NCBI GenBank assembly: GCA_050012175.1
Contig: JBEKHR010000028.1
Location: forward strand, 9,931 to 73,930
DNA length: 64,000 nucleotides
Reading direction: 5' to 3'
Source of the DNA: CAVROP01 sp050012175
GTDB taxonomy: Bacteria; Acidobacteriota; Terriglobia; UBA7540
The notes below the pieces were generated by a model. The model was not told the origin of the DNA. It did not search any database and saw nothing but the letters and a program-made list of their open reading frames with translations. A program made the translations under genes and the position numbers. Numbering within the stretch: the stretch's first letter is position 1; each line of letters begins with the position of its first letter. Positions 53,222-61,586 of this stretch are shown here, piece after piece.

Positions 53222-53677
53222 TTATGAGGCTGAAGTTACCAGGATGACCCTATTTGCACCCTGCCGGTGCAACTCCTCTCGGAGAAGTCCGAATTCGTCT
53301 ACGGTGTTCGTGGCGGGAGGAACCAGGAGCCGGATCGCCGCTTTGGGGACACCGAGCCGCTCCAGCACCTGCTGGTCGTATTCCTCTTCGGTAACGTGAT
53401 GAATGCCCAGACTGGCGAACACCTTATTGGCTCCGGCCGGGTCGTCTTTGAACAGCCATATTTCCGGCGCCCAACCCTGCCGATCGATTTCTGCCGCCTC
53501 CATCGCGCGGAAGGGTATGAGGCCGCTGAGAACTACAATGGCTCGCGCCGGGTGCAGAGTGTCGTCGACCACAAGCCACTGCCCTACATTGCGGAAGCCC
53601 CAAAACGCCGCGACAATCAGGACCGCCAGAACGGCTAGAACAATCAGCATGCGTCGGCCAATACGTTTAACCGTCAT
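53222..53677 (-). CDS. DUF218 (YdcF/SanA-like) membrane protein, 3'-truncated
   Basis: Protein of 151 residues: one N-terminal membrane segment (LIVLAVLAVLIVAAFWGF), then PARAIVVLSGLIPFRAMEAAEIDRQGW, LGVPKAAIRLLVPPATNTVDEFGLLREEL and NRVILVTSAS. Normal DUF218 proteins continue after VTSA with a further ~50 residues (the H/R-containing helix), which are missing here. It is probably a non-functional truncated gene. Family members are linked to envelope and polysaccharide biology. Its start is only 3 bp from the beta-helix gene on the other strand. Confidence 0.65.
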   Translation of the reverse strand: MTVKRIGRRMLIVLAVLAVLIVAAFWGFRNVGQWLVVDDTLHPARAIVVLSGLIPFRAMEAAEIDRQGWAPEIWLFKDDPAGANKVFASLGIHHVTEEEYDQQVLERLGVPKAAIRLLVPPATNTVDEFGLLREELHRQGANRVILVTSAS

Positions 53678-54369
53678 GCTTGTCCCACCCTCCGCCTAAG
53701 TCATTCCATGCCCGGCAATCTTCTCCGCGTAGTTCCACGTACCCTTCGATTTCGTTAGCGGTAGCCGCCGCCGCGTCCGGCGACATCATTGTCGTTGGAC
53801 CGGGGACGTACAACGAGTCGGTGACCATTGCCGTTCCTCTCTCCTTCTTCGGCGCGCAAGTTGGAAATGATGCGTGGGTACACCGACACGATCCGATGAA
53901 GGAATCGATCGTGGATGCGACCGGGACGAGTGGACCTGCGTTTTTCGTAAATCTCTCTTCTTCCTCTCTCGGTCCTGTGGTCATCGATGGGTTCACCATC
54001 CAGGGCGGTACCGCAGGATATTATGCCTCGGGCATCTGGGCCTATTATTATGCCGCCCCCATGCAAATCCTCAACAACATCATCCAGAACAACGCCGTGG
54101 GCGTATACCTATACGCGGCCGAAGACATCCTCATAAAACACAACCTCTTCAAAACGAATAACGGGGGGACAGCGGGGTCGGAGGATTTCGGGATTACGGG
54201 GACGTCGGGTTACGGGATTGGGATGTCCTACCCGTATTACTCCCTTGCCATCACTGAGAACGAGTTCACCGGAAACACGACGACCGCAATGTACGTATAT
54301 GAAGCTGCATATGGGGGGGCGATAACCAGAAACACCTCAGAGAACGACGGCTCGTTCGTGATTTTCAAT

Positions 54370-55700
54370 CAGTAGTGTCCAATTACAAGTCGAACAGTTG
54401 CAATTGGATACAACGATCGTCCTCTGGCAACTGGTCGTTGGAGTTGAGAAACACCTGTAAAATCGGGCTTTTTTCGAAAATCGTGACGCTCAAAATTTGC
54501 AGAATTTTGTACAGACTCAACTCCAGTCCGAGCTGCTTCTTCAGGATGGCCACCAGCACGTAAACGGACAGTGCCACCCACACTTGGGTCTTGACGGCGT
54601 TCTCCGAGGTGCCGTAAAAACCTTTGATGCGCAGGTGTTGTTTGATCCAGCGAAAGAACAATTCGACATACCAGCGGGCGCGGTACAAGTCGGCGGTGGT
54701 GAGCCCCGCGAGTTGAAAATTGTTGGTGAGAAAGATCAGGCGCATATTCTTCTCGGCGTCGAAGTAGTGAATGCGCCGCAGCGGAGCGGGATACCGGCGC
54801 GAGCTCTTGGGTCCGGTGAGGCGAATGGTTTGATCGGAACGCAGGCCGGTGGAGCGATCCACCCAGCGCCACGAGCAGCGACGGTAGCGCGTGTTCTGCT
54901 CGGCGCGGGTGACAAAGAAAGCGCAGGCTTGGGTGAGGGCGTAGAGACGCCGAAAGTCCACGTAGCCGCGATCGAGCAGATAAAACGCACCTGCCTCCGG
55001 CACCAACTGGTCGAGCAGATTGACGTCGTGCACCTGTCCGCCGGTCACATAAACACTGGTCGGAATGCTGCCGCGCAGGTCGAGCAAGGTATGGATCTTG
55101 ACCGCACTCTTGTGGCGACGGAACTGCGCCCAGGGGAACAAGGTGAGGCACAAATCGATGGTGGTGGAATCGAAGGCGTAGACGGTTTCGGCCAGGTCCA
55201 GGCCCAAGGGTTCGTGCTGATAAAGATCGCGGGCCGTGGCAATCAAGCCCTGGGTGAAGTCGGCAAAGATGCGCCAGTCGCGATGCCGGTTGGCGTAAGC
55301 GAGCGTGGAGCGAGCGATGTGACCCCGGAAGCCCATGTGATAGAGCCTCGGCTGCTGGGCTCGCAGACAGGCCACGATGTCGCGCAGGCCTTCGCGGTAA
55401 GTAAGCTGAGCAAAGGCCAGGCAAAGGAACTGATCCCAGCAGGAGAAATCTTTGACGTAGCGTTCGCCCTGGTATCGATCCACGCAGGTCTGAAACTGGT
55501 AGGTGGGGATGAACTCCATGAGTTGAGAGAAAACCGTTTGGCCAATATTCATGTACTGCCTCCGAAACAGGCTGGGAGACAGTAGCATAGCGCCAAAAAT
55601 GAGGCCGAAAATTGAAATCGAAAAAACTCATCCAGAGCTCTTACCTTTGCTTAATCAAGCAGCTAGAAGGAACTGCCCGAACTTTTGTTGGACACTACTG
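54370..55700 (-). mobile_element. IS4-family insertion sequence, 1,331 bp, with 9-bp target duplication
   Basis: Terminal inverted repeats CAGTAGTGTCCAA and TTGGACACTACTG bound the element; ATTTTCAAT is duplicated at 54361-54369 and 55701-55709. It carries one transposase gene on the minus strand. Perfect target duplication and in-frame repair of the host gene indicate a fairly recent insertion. Confidence 0.92.
54383..55552 (-). CDS. IS4-family transposase (DDE)
   Basis: Protein of about 389 residues, beginning MNIGQTVFSQLMEFIPTYQFQ, a DUF4372-like N-terminus common in this IS subgroup. Catalytic residues: first Asp in VYAFDSTTIDLCL, second in FYLLDRGYVDF, Glu in the Y-x2-R-x3-E-x6-K signature YRARWYVELFFRWIKQ. 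It looks intact and likely active. An in-frame ATG 36 bp upstream is possible but less typical. Confidence 0.9.
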   Translation of the reverse strand: MNIGQTVFSQLMEFIPTYQFQTCVDRYQGERYVKDFSCWDQFLCLAFAQLTYREGLRDIVACLRAQQPRLYHMGFRGHIARSTLAYANRHRDWRIFADFTQGLIATARDLYQHEPLGLDLAETVYAFDSTTIDLCLTLFPWAQFRRHKSAVKIHTLLDLRGSIPTSVYVTGGQVHDVNLLDQLVPEAGAFYLLDRGYVDFRRLYALTQACAFFVTRAEQNTRYRRCSWRWVDRSTGLRSDQTIRLTGPKSSRRYPAPLRRIHYFDAEKNMRLIFLTNNFQLAGLTTADLYRARWYVELFFRWIKQHLRIKGFYGTSENAVKTQVWVALSVYVLVAILKKQLGLELSLYKILQILSVTIFEKSPILQVFLNSNDQLPEDDRCIQLQLFDL

Positions 55701-56441
55701 ATTTTCAATTATGATTGCTACTATGTCCAATTCAGCCACAACCAGGGCAAGAATTTTGGCGCCCATGGGGTCACGCCCTTGCCGGGCGGCATTTACCCTG
55801 ACGCGGCGATCGATATCAGTTATGACAATTACGCCTTAGAGATCAGCGACAATGATCTGGAAGAAGGAAAAGCCCCCGTCAACAACGGCATCGCCTTCAC
55901 CAATATATTTGGGAGCTATTCCGCCTGCGAGTCTTGTGATGTAAGTGACAACAGGATCAAGCGATTTCCTGGCAATGGCATCATGGCAGAGGACGGCAGG
56001 GGGACAGTCTACGGTTCCTCGATTTCAGGCAACCAGGTCGAGGACAACGGCCAGGACGGGATTTTGATCGAAGGACCCGCCTCGAGTTATAATTACGGCA
56101 ACTTGTTGTTCAATAACGAAGCGCGAGGCAACACCAATCGCGACTGCGAGGACGACACGCAAGGCAGCACTGCTTCGTTCGTGGGGACGTTGGGAACGGC
56201 CAACACTTGGTTCAATAGCACCGGTAGTTTGAGCTACCCAAAGGGGCTCTGCACCCCACGCAGCGGCCATATTAATGACTCGCAATGACCGAGATCGACT
56301 CGGATGACCCTGCAAGAAGGCGTGGGACCCTCTGCGGGGAAAAACAAGCAGGTGGGAAGGGTAACATCGTCGGCGCAAAGCGCTTTGGAGAGCGCCACCT
56401 TTATGCCGCTTTTGCGTCCTGAGCTTGCTCGGGGGGCTGCC

Positions 56442-56499
56442 GTAGCGCTGACCTTTAGGTCAGCACGAAGAAAATGCCGACCTAAAGGTCGGCATCGAC
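56442..56499 (+). repeat. REP-like doublet, left part, split by group II intron
   Basis: GTAGC, hairpin GCTGACC-ttta-GGTCAGC, spacer, hairpin GCCGACC-taaa-GGTCGGC, then ATCGAC and the intron. The expected closing GCTAC occurs immediately on the far side of the intron (58386-58390). Confidence 0.75.
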
Positions 56500-56530
56500 A
56501 TAGGTAAGCGGTCACCCGCTTTCCCTGTCA

Positions 56531-56565
56531 CACCACCGTACGTACGGGTCCGTATACGGCGGTTC
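56531..56565 (-). ncRNA. Group II intron domain V
   Basis: GAACCGCCGTATACGG, ACCCG, TACGTACGGTGGTG forms the conserved ~34-nt catalytic hairpin next to the intron 3' end. Confidence 0.75.
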
Positions 56566-56579
56566 GGCGGGTTAAGTCA

Positions 56580-57965
56580 TCAACGAATCGTCAATCTCGG
56601 AATCCCGAGCGAGTCGAAGTAAGCATTAGGCAGCGCGAAGGCGAGGGCCGGGCTGTTCGCCAGTCGCCACGGGCCGTGGGCGCTACCCGCCGTTTTCTTG
56701 GCGAGGGCGAGACCCACGTCTCGTTTCCGCAGCTCCGTGAACCGCACCGTACTCCGTTTCCACTGCTTCCAGATCACCGACCGCAGTCGGCGCCGCATCC
56801 ACTCCTCAAGACTTTTCAGCACCGAGGGTGTTTGGCATTTCCCGAAGTAGCCGATCCAGCCGCGCAGGTACGAGGCCAGTTCCTTGCTCATCCGTTCGAT
56901 GCTAATCCCCCGCGTCCGGCGCGTCAGTTCCCGTACCCGCTCCCTGAACCGCTTCACCGCCTTCGGCGCAATCCGCCGTTTCGGCGACTCGTGGTTCGTG
57001 AAGCTGAAGCCCAGAAACTTCCGTTCCCAGGGCTCCGCCACCGCGCTCTTGGATTCGTTCACCTTCAGCTTGAGCTTCGTGTGGATGAAGCGCGTCAAGC
57101 TCTTCATCACCCGTTCCCCCGCCCGCCGGCTGCGCACGTAGATATTGCAATCGTCCGCATACCGGGCGAAGCGGTGACCACGTCGCTCCAACTCCCGGTC
57201 GAATTCGTCCAAGACGAGGTTGCTGAGCAAGGGCGATAGAGGTCCGCCTTGCGGCGTCCCCTCATCCACCGGATTCACCAGCCCGCCTTCCAGCACCCCG
57301 GCGCGCAGAAACGCGCGGATCAGCTTCAATAAACGCTTGTCGCTCACCCGCTCCGCGGCTTTCGCCATCAGTTTGTCGTGGCAAACTCGGTCGAAGAATT
57401 TCTCCAGGTCCAAGTCCACCACCCAGCGGTAGCCCGCGACGATGTGTTGCTGCGCCGCCTCCACCGCCTGATGCGCCGAGCGCCCGGGTCGAAACCCGTA
57501 GCTGTGCTCGGAAAACGTCCGGTCCCAGCGCTTTTGCAGAACCTGCATCACCGCCTGCTGGATAAATCGATCCAGCACCGTCGGGATGCCCAACTTTCTC
57601 ACCCCTCCATCCGGCTTGGGGATTTCCACCCGCCTCACCGGTTGCGGCTTATAGGTCCCACTCTGTAACTGTTCCCGGATCGCTGGCCAGTGCTGTTGCA
57701 GAAATCCCGGCAATTGCTGGACCGTCATGCCGTCCACGCCAGGACTCCCCTTATTCGCCTTGACTCGTTTCAGCGCCTGCTTACAGTTTTCCCGCTCGCA
57801 GACTTCTTCCATCAACGATTCGATAAGGGCCGGGCTTTCGGTCTCGCGCTTCGCCACCGACGATTCGGTCCCTGTGCGGATGAGCTGCGGGGCTTCACCC
57901 CTTGCCTCTTCCCCCCAGGCCAGTTCGAGCTGGGTTTTCTGCCGCCCTTCGTCCATGAGTCGCAC
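56580..57965 (-). CDS. ltrA: Group II intron reverse transcriptase/maturase
   Basis: Protein of 461 residues. RT blocks: NKGSPGVDGMTV, KPQPVRRVEIPKPDGGVRKLGIPTVLDRFIQQAVMQVL, SYGFRPGRSAHQAV, VVDLDLEKFFDRVCHD, GTPQGGPLSPLLSNLVLDEFD and catalytic FARYADDCNIYV (YADD). The maturase X/thumb region includes SYLRGWIGYFGKCQTPSVLKSLEEWMRRRLR. No HNH endonuclease domain is seen at the C-terminus, so mobility would be endonuclease-independent. The gene is intact and lies in the intron's domain IV position. Confidence 0.93.
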   Translation of the reverse strand: MRLMDEGRQKTQLELAWGEEARGEAPQLIRTGTESSVAKRETESPALIESLMEEVCERENCKQALKRVKANKGSPGVDGMTVQQLPGFLQQHWPAIREQLQSGTYKPQPVRRVEIPKPDGGVRKLGIPTVLDRFIQQAVMQVLQKRWDRTFSEHSYGFRPGRSAHQAVEAAQQHIVAGYRWVVDLDLEKFFDRVCHDKLMAKAAERVSDKRLLKLIRAFLRAGVLEGGLVNPVDEGTPQGGPLSPLLSNLVLDEFDRELERRGHRFARYADDCNIYVRSRRAGERVMKSLTRFIHTKLKLKVNESKSAVAEPWERKFLGFSFTNHESPKRRIAPKAVKRFRERVRELTRRTRGISIERMSKELASYLRGWIGYFGKCQTPSVLKSLEEWMRRRLRSVIWKQWKRSTVRFTELRKRDVGLALAKKTAGSAHGPWRLANSPALAFALPNAYFDSLGIPRLTIR

Positions 57966-58393
57966 CGCCTACTTGCCGCTCCCTTTACCCTCCTTGCGGA
58001 GGACCGTTAGAGCCTTCGTCCCCATACGCCGGGACTACTTTGCTCGCTGCTGACTTCTGCCGCCCGGTCAGGATCGATCACTCGACCCTCAGTCCCGATT
58101 TCGGAACAAACGGCAGATCTCCCGAGGTAAGTTCGACCGCCTTCCGCGCGCAACCGGCGGATTTACAACCAGTGCCTTTGATGGATAGGGGCTTTGCGGT
58201 TGAGCGCCCGCTCGCCCGGCACCGTATGCCTCACATCCGCTTCTTGTTCATCGGCTCGCGCGTTTGCTCCACGCTTCTTCCCGACCCCGCCTCGCGACGA
58301 CGCCGTTGCGCTTCGCTATCACTTCACCTCCATCAGGTTGTGAAGAGGACTTTCACCTCCAAGCTGTCGAACATGCTCGGCACACGCTACAAA

Positions 58394-58411
58394 GCGGCAG
58401 CAAGCTGCCGC
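58394..58411. repeat. 8-bp-stem hairpin in the intron 5' exon
   Basis: GCGGCAGC-AA-GCTGCCGC followed, on the minus strand, by TTTGTAGC and then the intron. It works as the likely recognition hairpin for intron insertion. Confidence 0.65.
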
Positions 58412-58519
58412 CCTCCGAAAGCACCTAGGAGCGCGCGGTGGGGAGTCGGTGGCAGGCCGGAGAAACAACGTCTACTGCTCTATATCTCTTGATCGCGCGA
58501 AGTTGTTGTGTTTGAATCA

Positions 58520-58880
58520 ACTTTTCACGCAGCGAGTTTGGCGTGCTCGACTCAGTGATGGATCTCGGCCTCAAGTTGCTGAAAGCAGCGTTGTAAGGCT
58601 GAGTCCAGGGGCGGTTCGTTGGGCATCGTCTGCGAGAGGCCGGGACGGAGACTGCGAGCATGCACGCGAGTGAAGAAGAGTGAGGCGCGCAGCCCGAACT
58701 ACGTGACCTGATAACGATGCGTCCCTGGGATGCGTTCGATAAAGCCGTGCAGGCGGAGCCGCCTCAGATCGTAGGTCGTCCGGCCGGGGGTGATGGATTT
58801 GGGCGGTTGCCCGGTGAGCGAGGCGACGTGCTCGCTCAAATCGCGATGGGCGAAACCGCAGGGCAGGAGAGATTATCCGC
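58520..58880 (-). pseudogene. C-terminal remnant of a winged-helix-like hypothetical protein
   Basis: Minus strand encodes GFAHRDLSEHVASLTGQPPKSITPGRTTYDLRRLRLHGFIERIPGTHRYQVT, stop, FGLRASLFFTRVHARSLRPGLSQ and ends EHAKLAA. This pattern (RDLREH...YDLRRLRLHGLIERIP.THRY.VT..G) belongs to a hypothetical protein family common in soil bacteria. In-frame stops show it is dead. Confidence 0.55.
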
Positions 58881-59340
58881 CCCCGCGAAGAATAGAGTTT
58901 CATACGAGCGAAGGCGATACCAAACCGACTGCTGACCATTTCGCCACCACATGCACAAGACTCCTTCCCCACTTGATTCCGGTAGGGGCGGAACTCCGCA
59001 TCATTCGCTGGCGGCAGAGGGCCGGCGGGGAACAACTTCATAACCGATATATCCTGGCGGTTATGGGCGGTGTAAGTTTTCAGACAAGTCTCGGCGAAGG
59101 AGGGCCTGGAGAAACAGACGACGTGAGTGTCCTTGAGTCAAATGTGCACAAGCAACGATGGGACCAATTTGATCTAGCCCACCCTGCCTTCGACTTTGCC
59201 GCCCAGGTCGTTGTCCAAGGGACTCGCCCGCAGAAAGGATGTCTCAAATGGGTGAGAAGCGAGAGTTGATTGGTCTCCGTCCCATGGGCGCATTGCACCT
59301 GATCCTCAATGGTCTGTCGGTTCGATGCCCCTAAATATTT
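58881..59340. other. Non-coding stretch before the IS1182-family element
   Basis: Probably decayed upstream part of the pseudogene at 58520-58880; no frame has recognisable motifs. Ends at ATTT flanking the element. Confidence 0.4.
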
Positions 59341-59489
59341 GATTCTGTTGAAAAACTGTGCTCAAGAAGCAGTGGGGGGGGTTCGAGGGGTGACGAGCTG
59401 ATCTATTCCGTTGTGCTTTGCTTTCTCTTTCCTTCCCTCCTTTACCTAATCAATCCTCTCGGCCAAGTTGCCTTCGGCCGTGGAGTCCC

Positions 59490-60863
59490 TTATGCGGTGC
59501 AGAGGGTGGGCGCGGGCTCCCGCTGCGTCAGCCACCGCGCCAGCCGTTTCAGATTCTGGGCGGTCGCCGCCAAATAGAACTGTTCGGCCACGTTCCAGAG
59601 CCCGCGTAAACGCACTTGCCGTAGCCCGACCCGCTGCTTCAGTTCCGAAAAGAGCGCTTCCACCTTATTCCGTTCTCGTCTCGACTGCTGGTAGGCGGCT
59701 GTCTTGGCCAGTTCCCGCGCCGCCTGCCGGGCCGGTTCGTACCAGCTCACGGAGATTCTGCGATTGGCTCCCCGGGTGCATTTCCTCTTCATGGCACATG
59801 CCCGGCATTGCGACTCGCTCGTCCGGTAAAGGTAACTCTGAGTCAGCACGCCCAGTCCGCGATACCGCACCATCTGACCTTGCGGACAACGATAGGCATT
59901 CTCCTCGGGATCGTACTGAAACTGGTCTTGAGTGAAGTACCGAGGCGTCTGATGGCGGCGATCAATGACTGGAATGTGGGGCTGAATGTTCCGCTCCAGC
60001 AGCCAGGCTAGAAACTCACCGCTTCCATACGCCTTGTCTGCGCCCAAGCTCTCGGGACAGATTCCCCACCGTCCCTTCACTTGCTCCAGCATGCGGCGCG
60101 CTGCCAACATCTCCTGCCGGAAGCGGGCCGGCGTCGCTTCCACGCCCAGGATGATACCGTGGGCGTTGTCGATCAGATAGTGATCATAGTAGGAGGGCGC
60201 CGCCGGTCCTCCCTTGCCTGCCCAGCAAGCTTCCGGGTCGGTCGCCGAGACGAAGCGTGCCGCCGCGGAGCTCGGAGTCGGCTCCCGATCGCCGGGATCG
60301 GTCACCGGATTCTCTTGCTCGACTTCGGCCAGATACTCCCGCACAGTTTTTGAGAGTTTGGCCACTTCCCCCAGCTCTTGGCGCAGCACCCGGCTTTGGG
60401 GACTGGCGTTGGCCCTCACCGCCGTTCCATCCACAGTCATCCGCTTGCCTTCTACCAATCCCGCCTCCAGGCAGCGCGGCACGACTTCCTCAAAGACCTC
60501 TAAGAAGATGCCCGATTCCCGAAACCTTCCATGTCGGTTCTTGGAGAAAGTTGAGTGATCAGGAATCTCCTGCTCGAACCCCAGGTGGGTGAACCAACGA
60601 TAGGCCAAGTGCATCCTCACTTCTTCCACCAGCCGCCGTTCACTCGTGATCCCGTACAAGTAGCCCACCAGCAGCAGACGCAGCAGAATCTCGGGGTCAA
60701 TCGAGGGGCGCCCCATCTGGCTGTAAGCCCCACGCAAGCGCTCCCGCACGAAGCTGAAATCCACGCAGCGGTCGATGCGCCGCAACAGGTGATGCTCGGG
60801 GATCTGATCTTCCAACCGAAAGTAATAGAACAAGGGCTCGGTACGAGGTTGTAGACCCATCAT
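59490..60863 (-). CDS. IS1182-family transposase
   Basis: Protein of about 457 residues starting MMGLQPRTEPLFYYFRLEDQIPEHHLLRRID. An N-terminal DUF772-like domain (GRPSIDPEILLRLLLVGYLYGITSERRLVEEVRMHLAYRWF) is followed by the DDE domain (VDGTAVRANAS, LGADKAYGSGEFL, and RERNKVEALFSELKQRVGL with the catalytic Glu). A Cys cluster (CRACAMKRKC) is typical of the family. The start overlaps the stop of the DUF6788 gene (ATGA), with AGGAGG about 10 bp upstream. It appears intact. Confidence 0.9.
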   Translation of the reverse strand: MMGLQPRTEPLFYYFRLEDQIPEHHLLRRIDRCVDFSFVRERLRGAYSQMGRPSIDPEILLRLLLVGYLYGITSERRLVEEVRMHLAYRWFTHLGFEQEIPDHSTFSKNRHGRFRESGIFLEVFEEVVPRCLEAGLVEGKRMTVDGTAVRANASPQSRVLRQELGEVAKLSKTVREYLAEVEQENPVTDPGDREPTPSSAAARFVSATDPEACWAGKGGPAAPSYYDHYLIDNAHGIILGVEATPARFRQEMLAARRMLEQVKGRWGICPESLGADKAYGSGEFLAWLLERNIQPHIPVIDRRHQTPRYFTQDQFQYDPEENAYRCPQGQMVRYRGLGVLTQSYLYRTSESQCRACAMKRKCTRGANRRISVSWYEPARQAARELAKTAAYQQSRRERNKVEALFSELKQRVGLRQVRLRGLWNVAEQFYLAATAQNLKRLARWLTQREPAPTLCTA

Positions 60864-61195
60864 CGGCGGTGTTCCTCCTGAAGGTTGCGTTGCCAGGCCC
60901 GCAACTGACGCCGCACTCGTTTGGCCAGTTCCTTCTGCAGATGGCGGTAGTTCTGAATCTGCCGGCGTATTTCCATGACCTTCTCCCGGGGCACATAGAG
61001 GGAACGGCTGCGGCCCTGTTCCTTCCAATAGAGGTAAAACAGAGGTCCATGTTTCTTCCCACGTTGGCAGCGGCAGCCCGGTTTCCCGCAAATGACGTAC
61101 TGCTTAACCAATGAGCCGGCCAGGATAGGCAAGGGCCGGAAGATGGCCTGAAGCCGTTGGCGGAGTGGACGACGTTGTGGCGGAGTCTGGCGCAT
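60860..61195 (-). CDS. DUF6788-like IS accessory protein
   Basis: Protein of 111 residues. The core LVKQYVICGKPGCRCQRGKKHGPLFYLYWKEQGRSRSLYVPREKVMEIRRQIQNYRHL is typical of DUF6788, a small Cys/Lys-rich putative nucleic-acid-binding family that travels with IS elements. Translationally coupled to the transposase, so likely a transposition helper or regulator; no activity is known to me. Confidence 0.75.
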   Translation of the reverse strand: MRQTPPQRRPLRQRLQAIFRPLPILAGSLVKQYVICGKPGCRCQRGKKHGPLFYLYWKEQGRSRSLYVPREKVMEIRRQIQNYRHLQKELAKRVRRQLRAWQRNLQEEHRR

Positions 61196-61586
61196 GTTCT
61201 ATCTGTGTGTAGCATAGCATATAAGATTTCTGATATAAAAGGGAATTCTGGACTCTTAATCAATTCGTACGAAGATCCCCAGCACGCAGGGTTGGGAACG
61301 ACATAGCCACAGGCTGGGTGTCGGGGCTCCCGGCTACGTACCTTGACGGAAGAACTGAGGACCAGCCTTGAAGCCGGTCCGCCTGACCCAAGCACTTTTT
61401 CAACAGAATCATTTAATTCTGGGCGGTGAAATCTTCGCAAAACGACCTCAAAGGATCAAGCACTTGCGGCGCCTCGAAAGGCGGGGTTTTGGGCATGCGA
61501 ATCACGGCGGGAAGGGATGAAGCGGAACCGAATTGCAATTCAGGGGTACGATTCGTTGCATCTGGCCCTGCCAGGAATTGCCGATC

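Larger units (their letters stand above)
53680..56288 (+). pseudogene. Right-handed beta-helix protein gene split by an IS4-family element
   Basis: Two halves (53680-54369 and 55710-56288) join in frame when the 1,331-bp insertion and one copy of the 9-bp target duplication are removed, giving about 422 codons. The protein has parallel beta-helix repeats (VVIDGFTIQGGTAGYY, ILNNIIQNNAVGVYLYAAEDILIKHNLF, ALEISDNDLEEG, SCDVSDNRIKRFPGNGIMAEDG, GSSISGNQVEDNGQDGILIEG), as in NosD-like or polysaccharide lyase-type proteins. It lacks a signal peptide and begins at a poor TTG, so the 5' end also seems lost. It may once have processed or bound the polysaccharide. Confidence 0.85.
56500..58385 (-). mobile_element. 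Group II intron with maturase/reverse transcriptase
   Basis: On the minus strand it begins GTGTGCCGAGCATG at 58385, matching the GUGYG 5' consensus, has a structured 5' region of about 420 nt, the maturase gene, domain V (56531-56565), and a domain VI-like hairpin AAGCGG-gtga-CCGCTT ending CCTAT at 56500. It is inserted inside a REP-like doublet and directly downstream of a GCGGCAGC hairpin in its 5' exon, the kind of hairpin target favoured by class C introns; its class was not determined. Confidence 0.8.
59341..61410 (-). mobile_element. IS1182-family insertion sequence with accessory DUF6788 gene, about 2,070 bp
   Basis: Inverted ends GATTCTGTTGAAAAA at 59341 and TTTTTCAACAGAATC ending at 61410. 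ATTT flanks both sides (59337-59340 and 61411-61414), a possible 4-bp target duplication. Two overlapping minus-strand genes are carried. Confidence 0.8.

Noticed and set aside
54497..55585. Long open frame (362 codons) antisense to the IS4 transposase
   Set aside because: Shadow of the high-GC transposase gene; no domain and no ribosome site.
58790..59269. 159-codon plus-strand frame
   Set aside because: It partly overlaps the winged-helix pseudogene remnant on the other strand and shows no motif.
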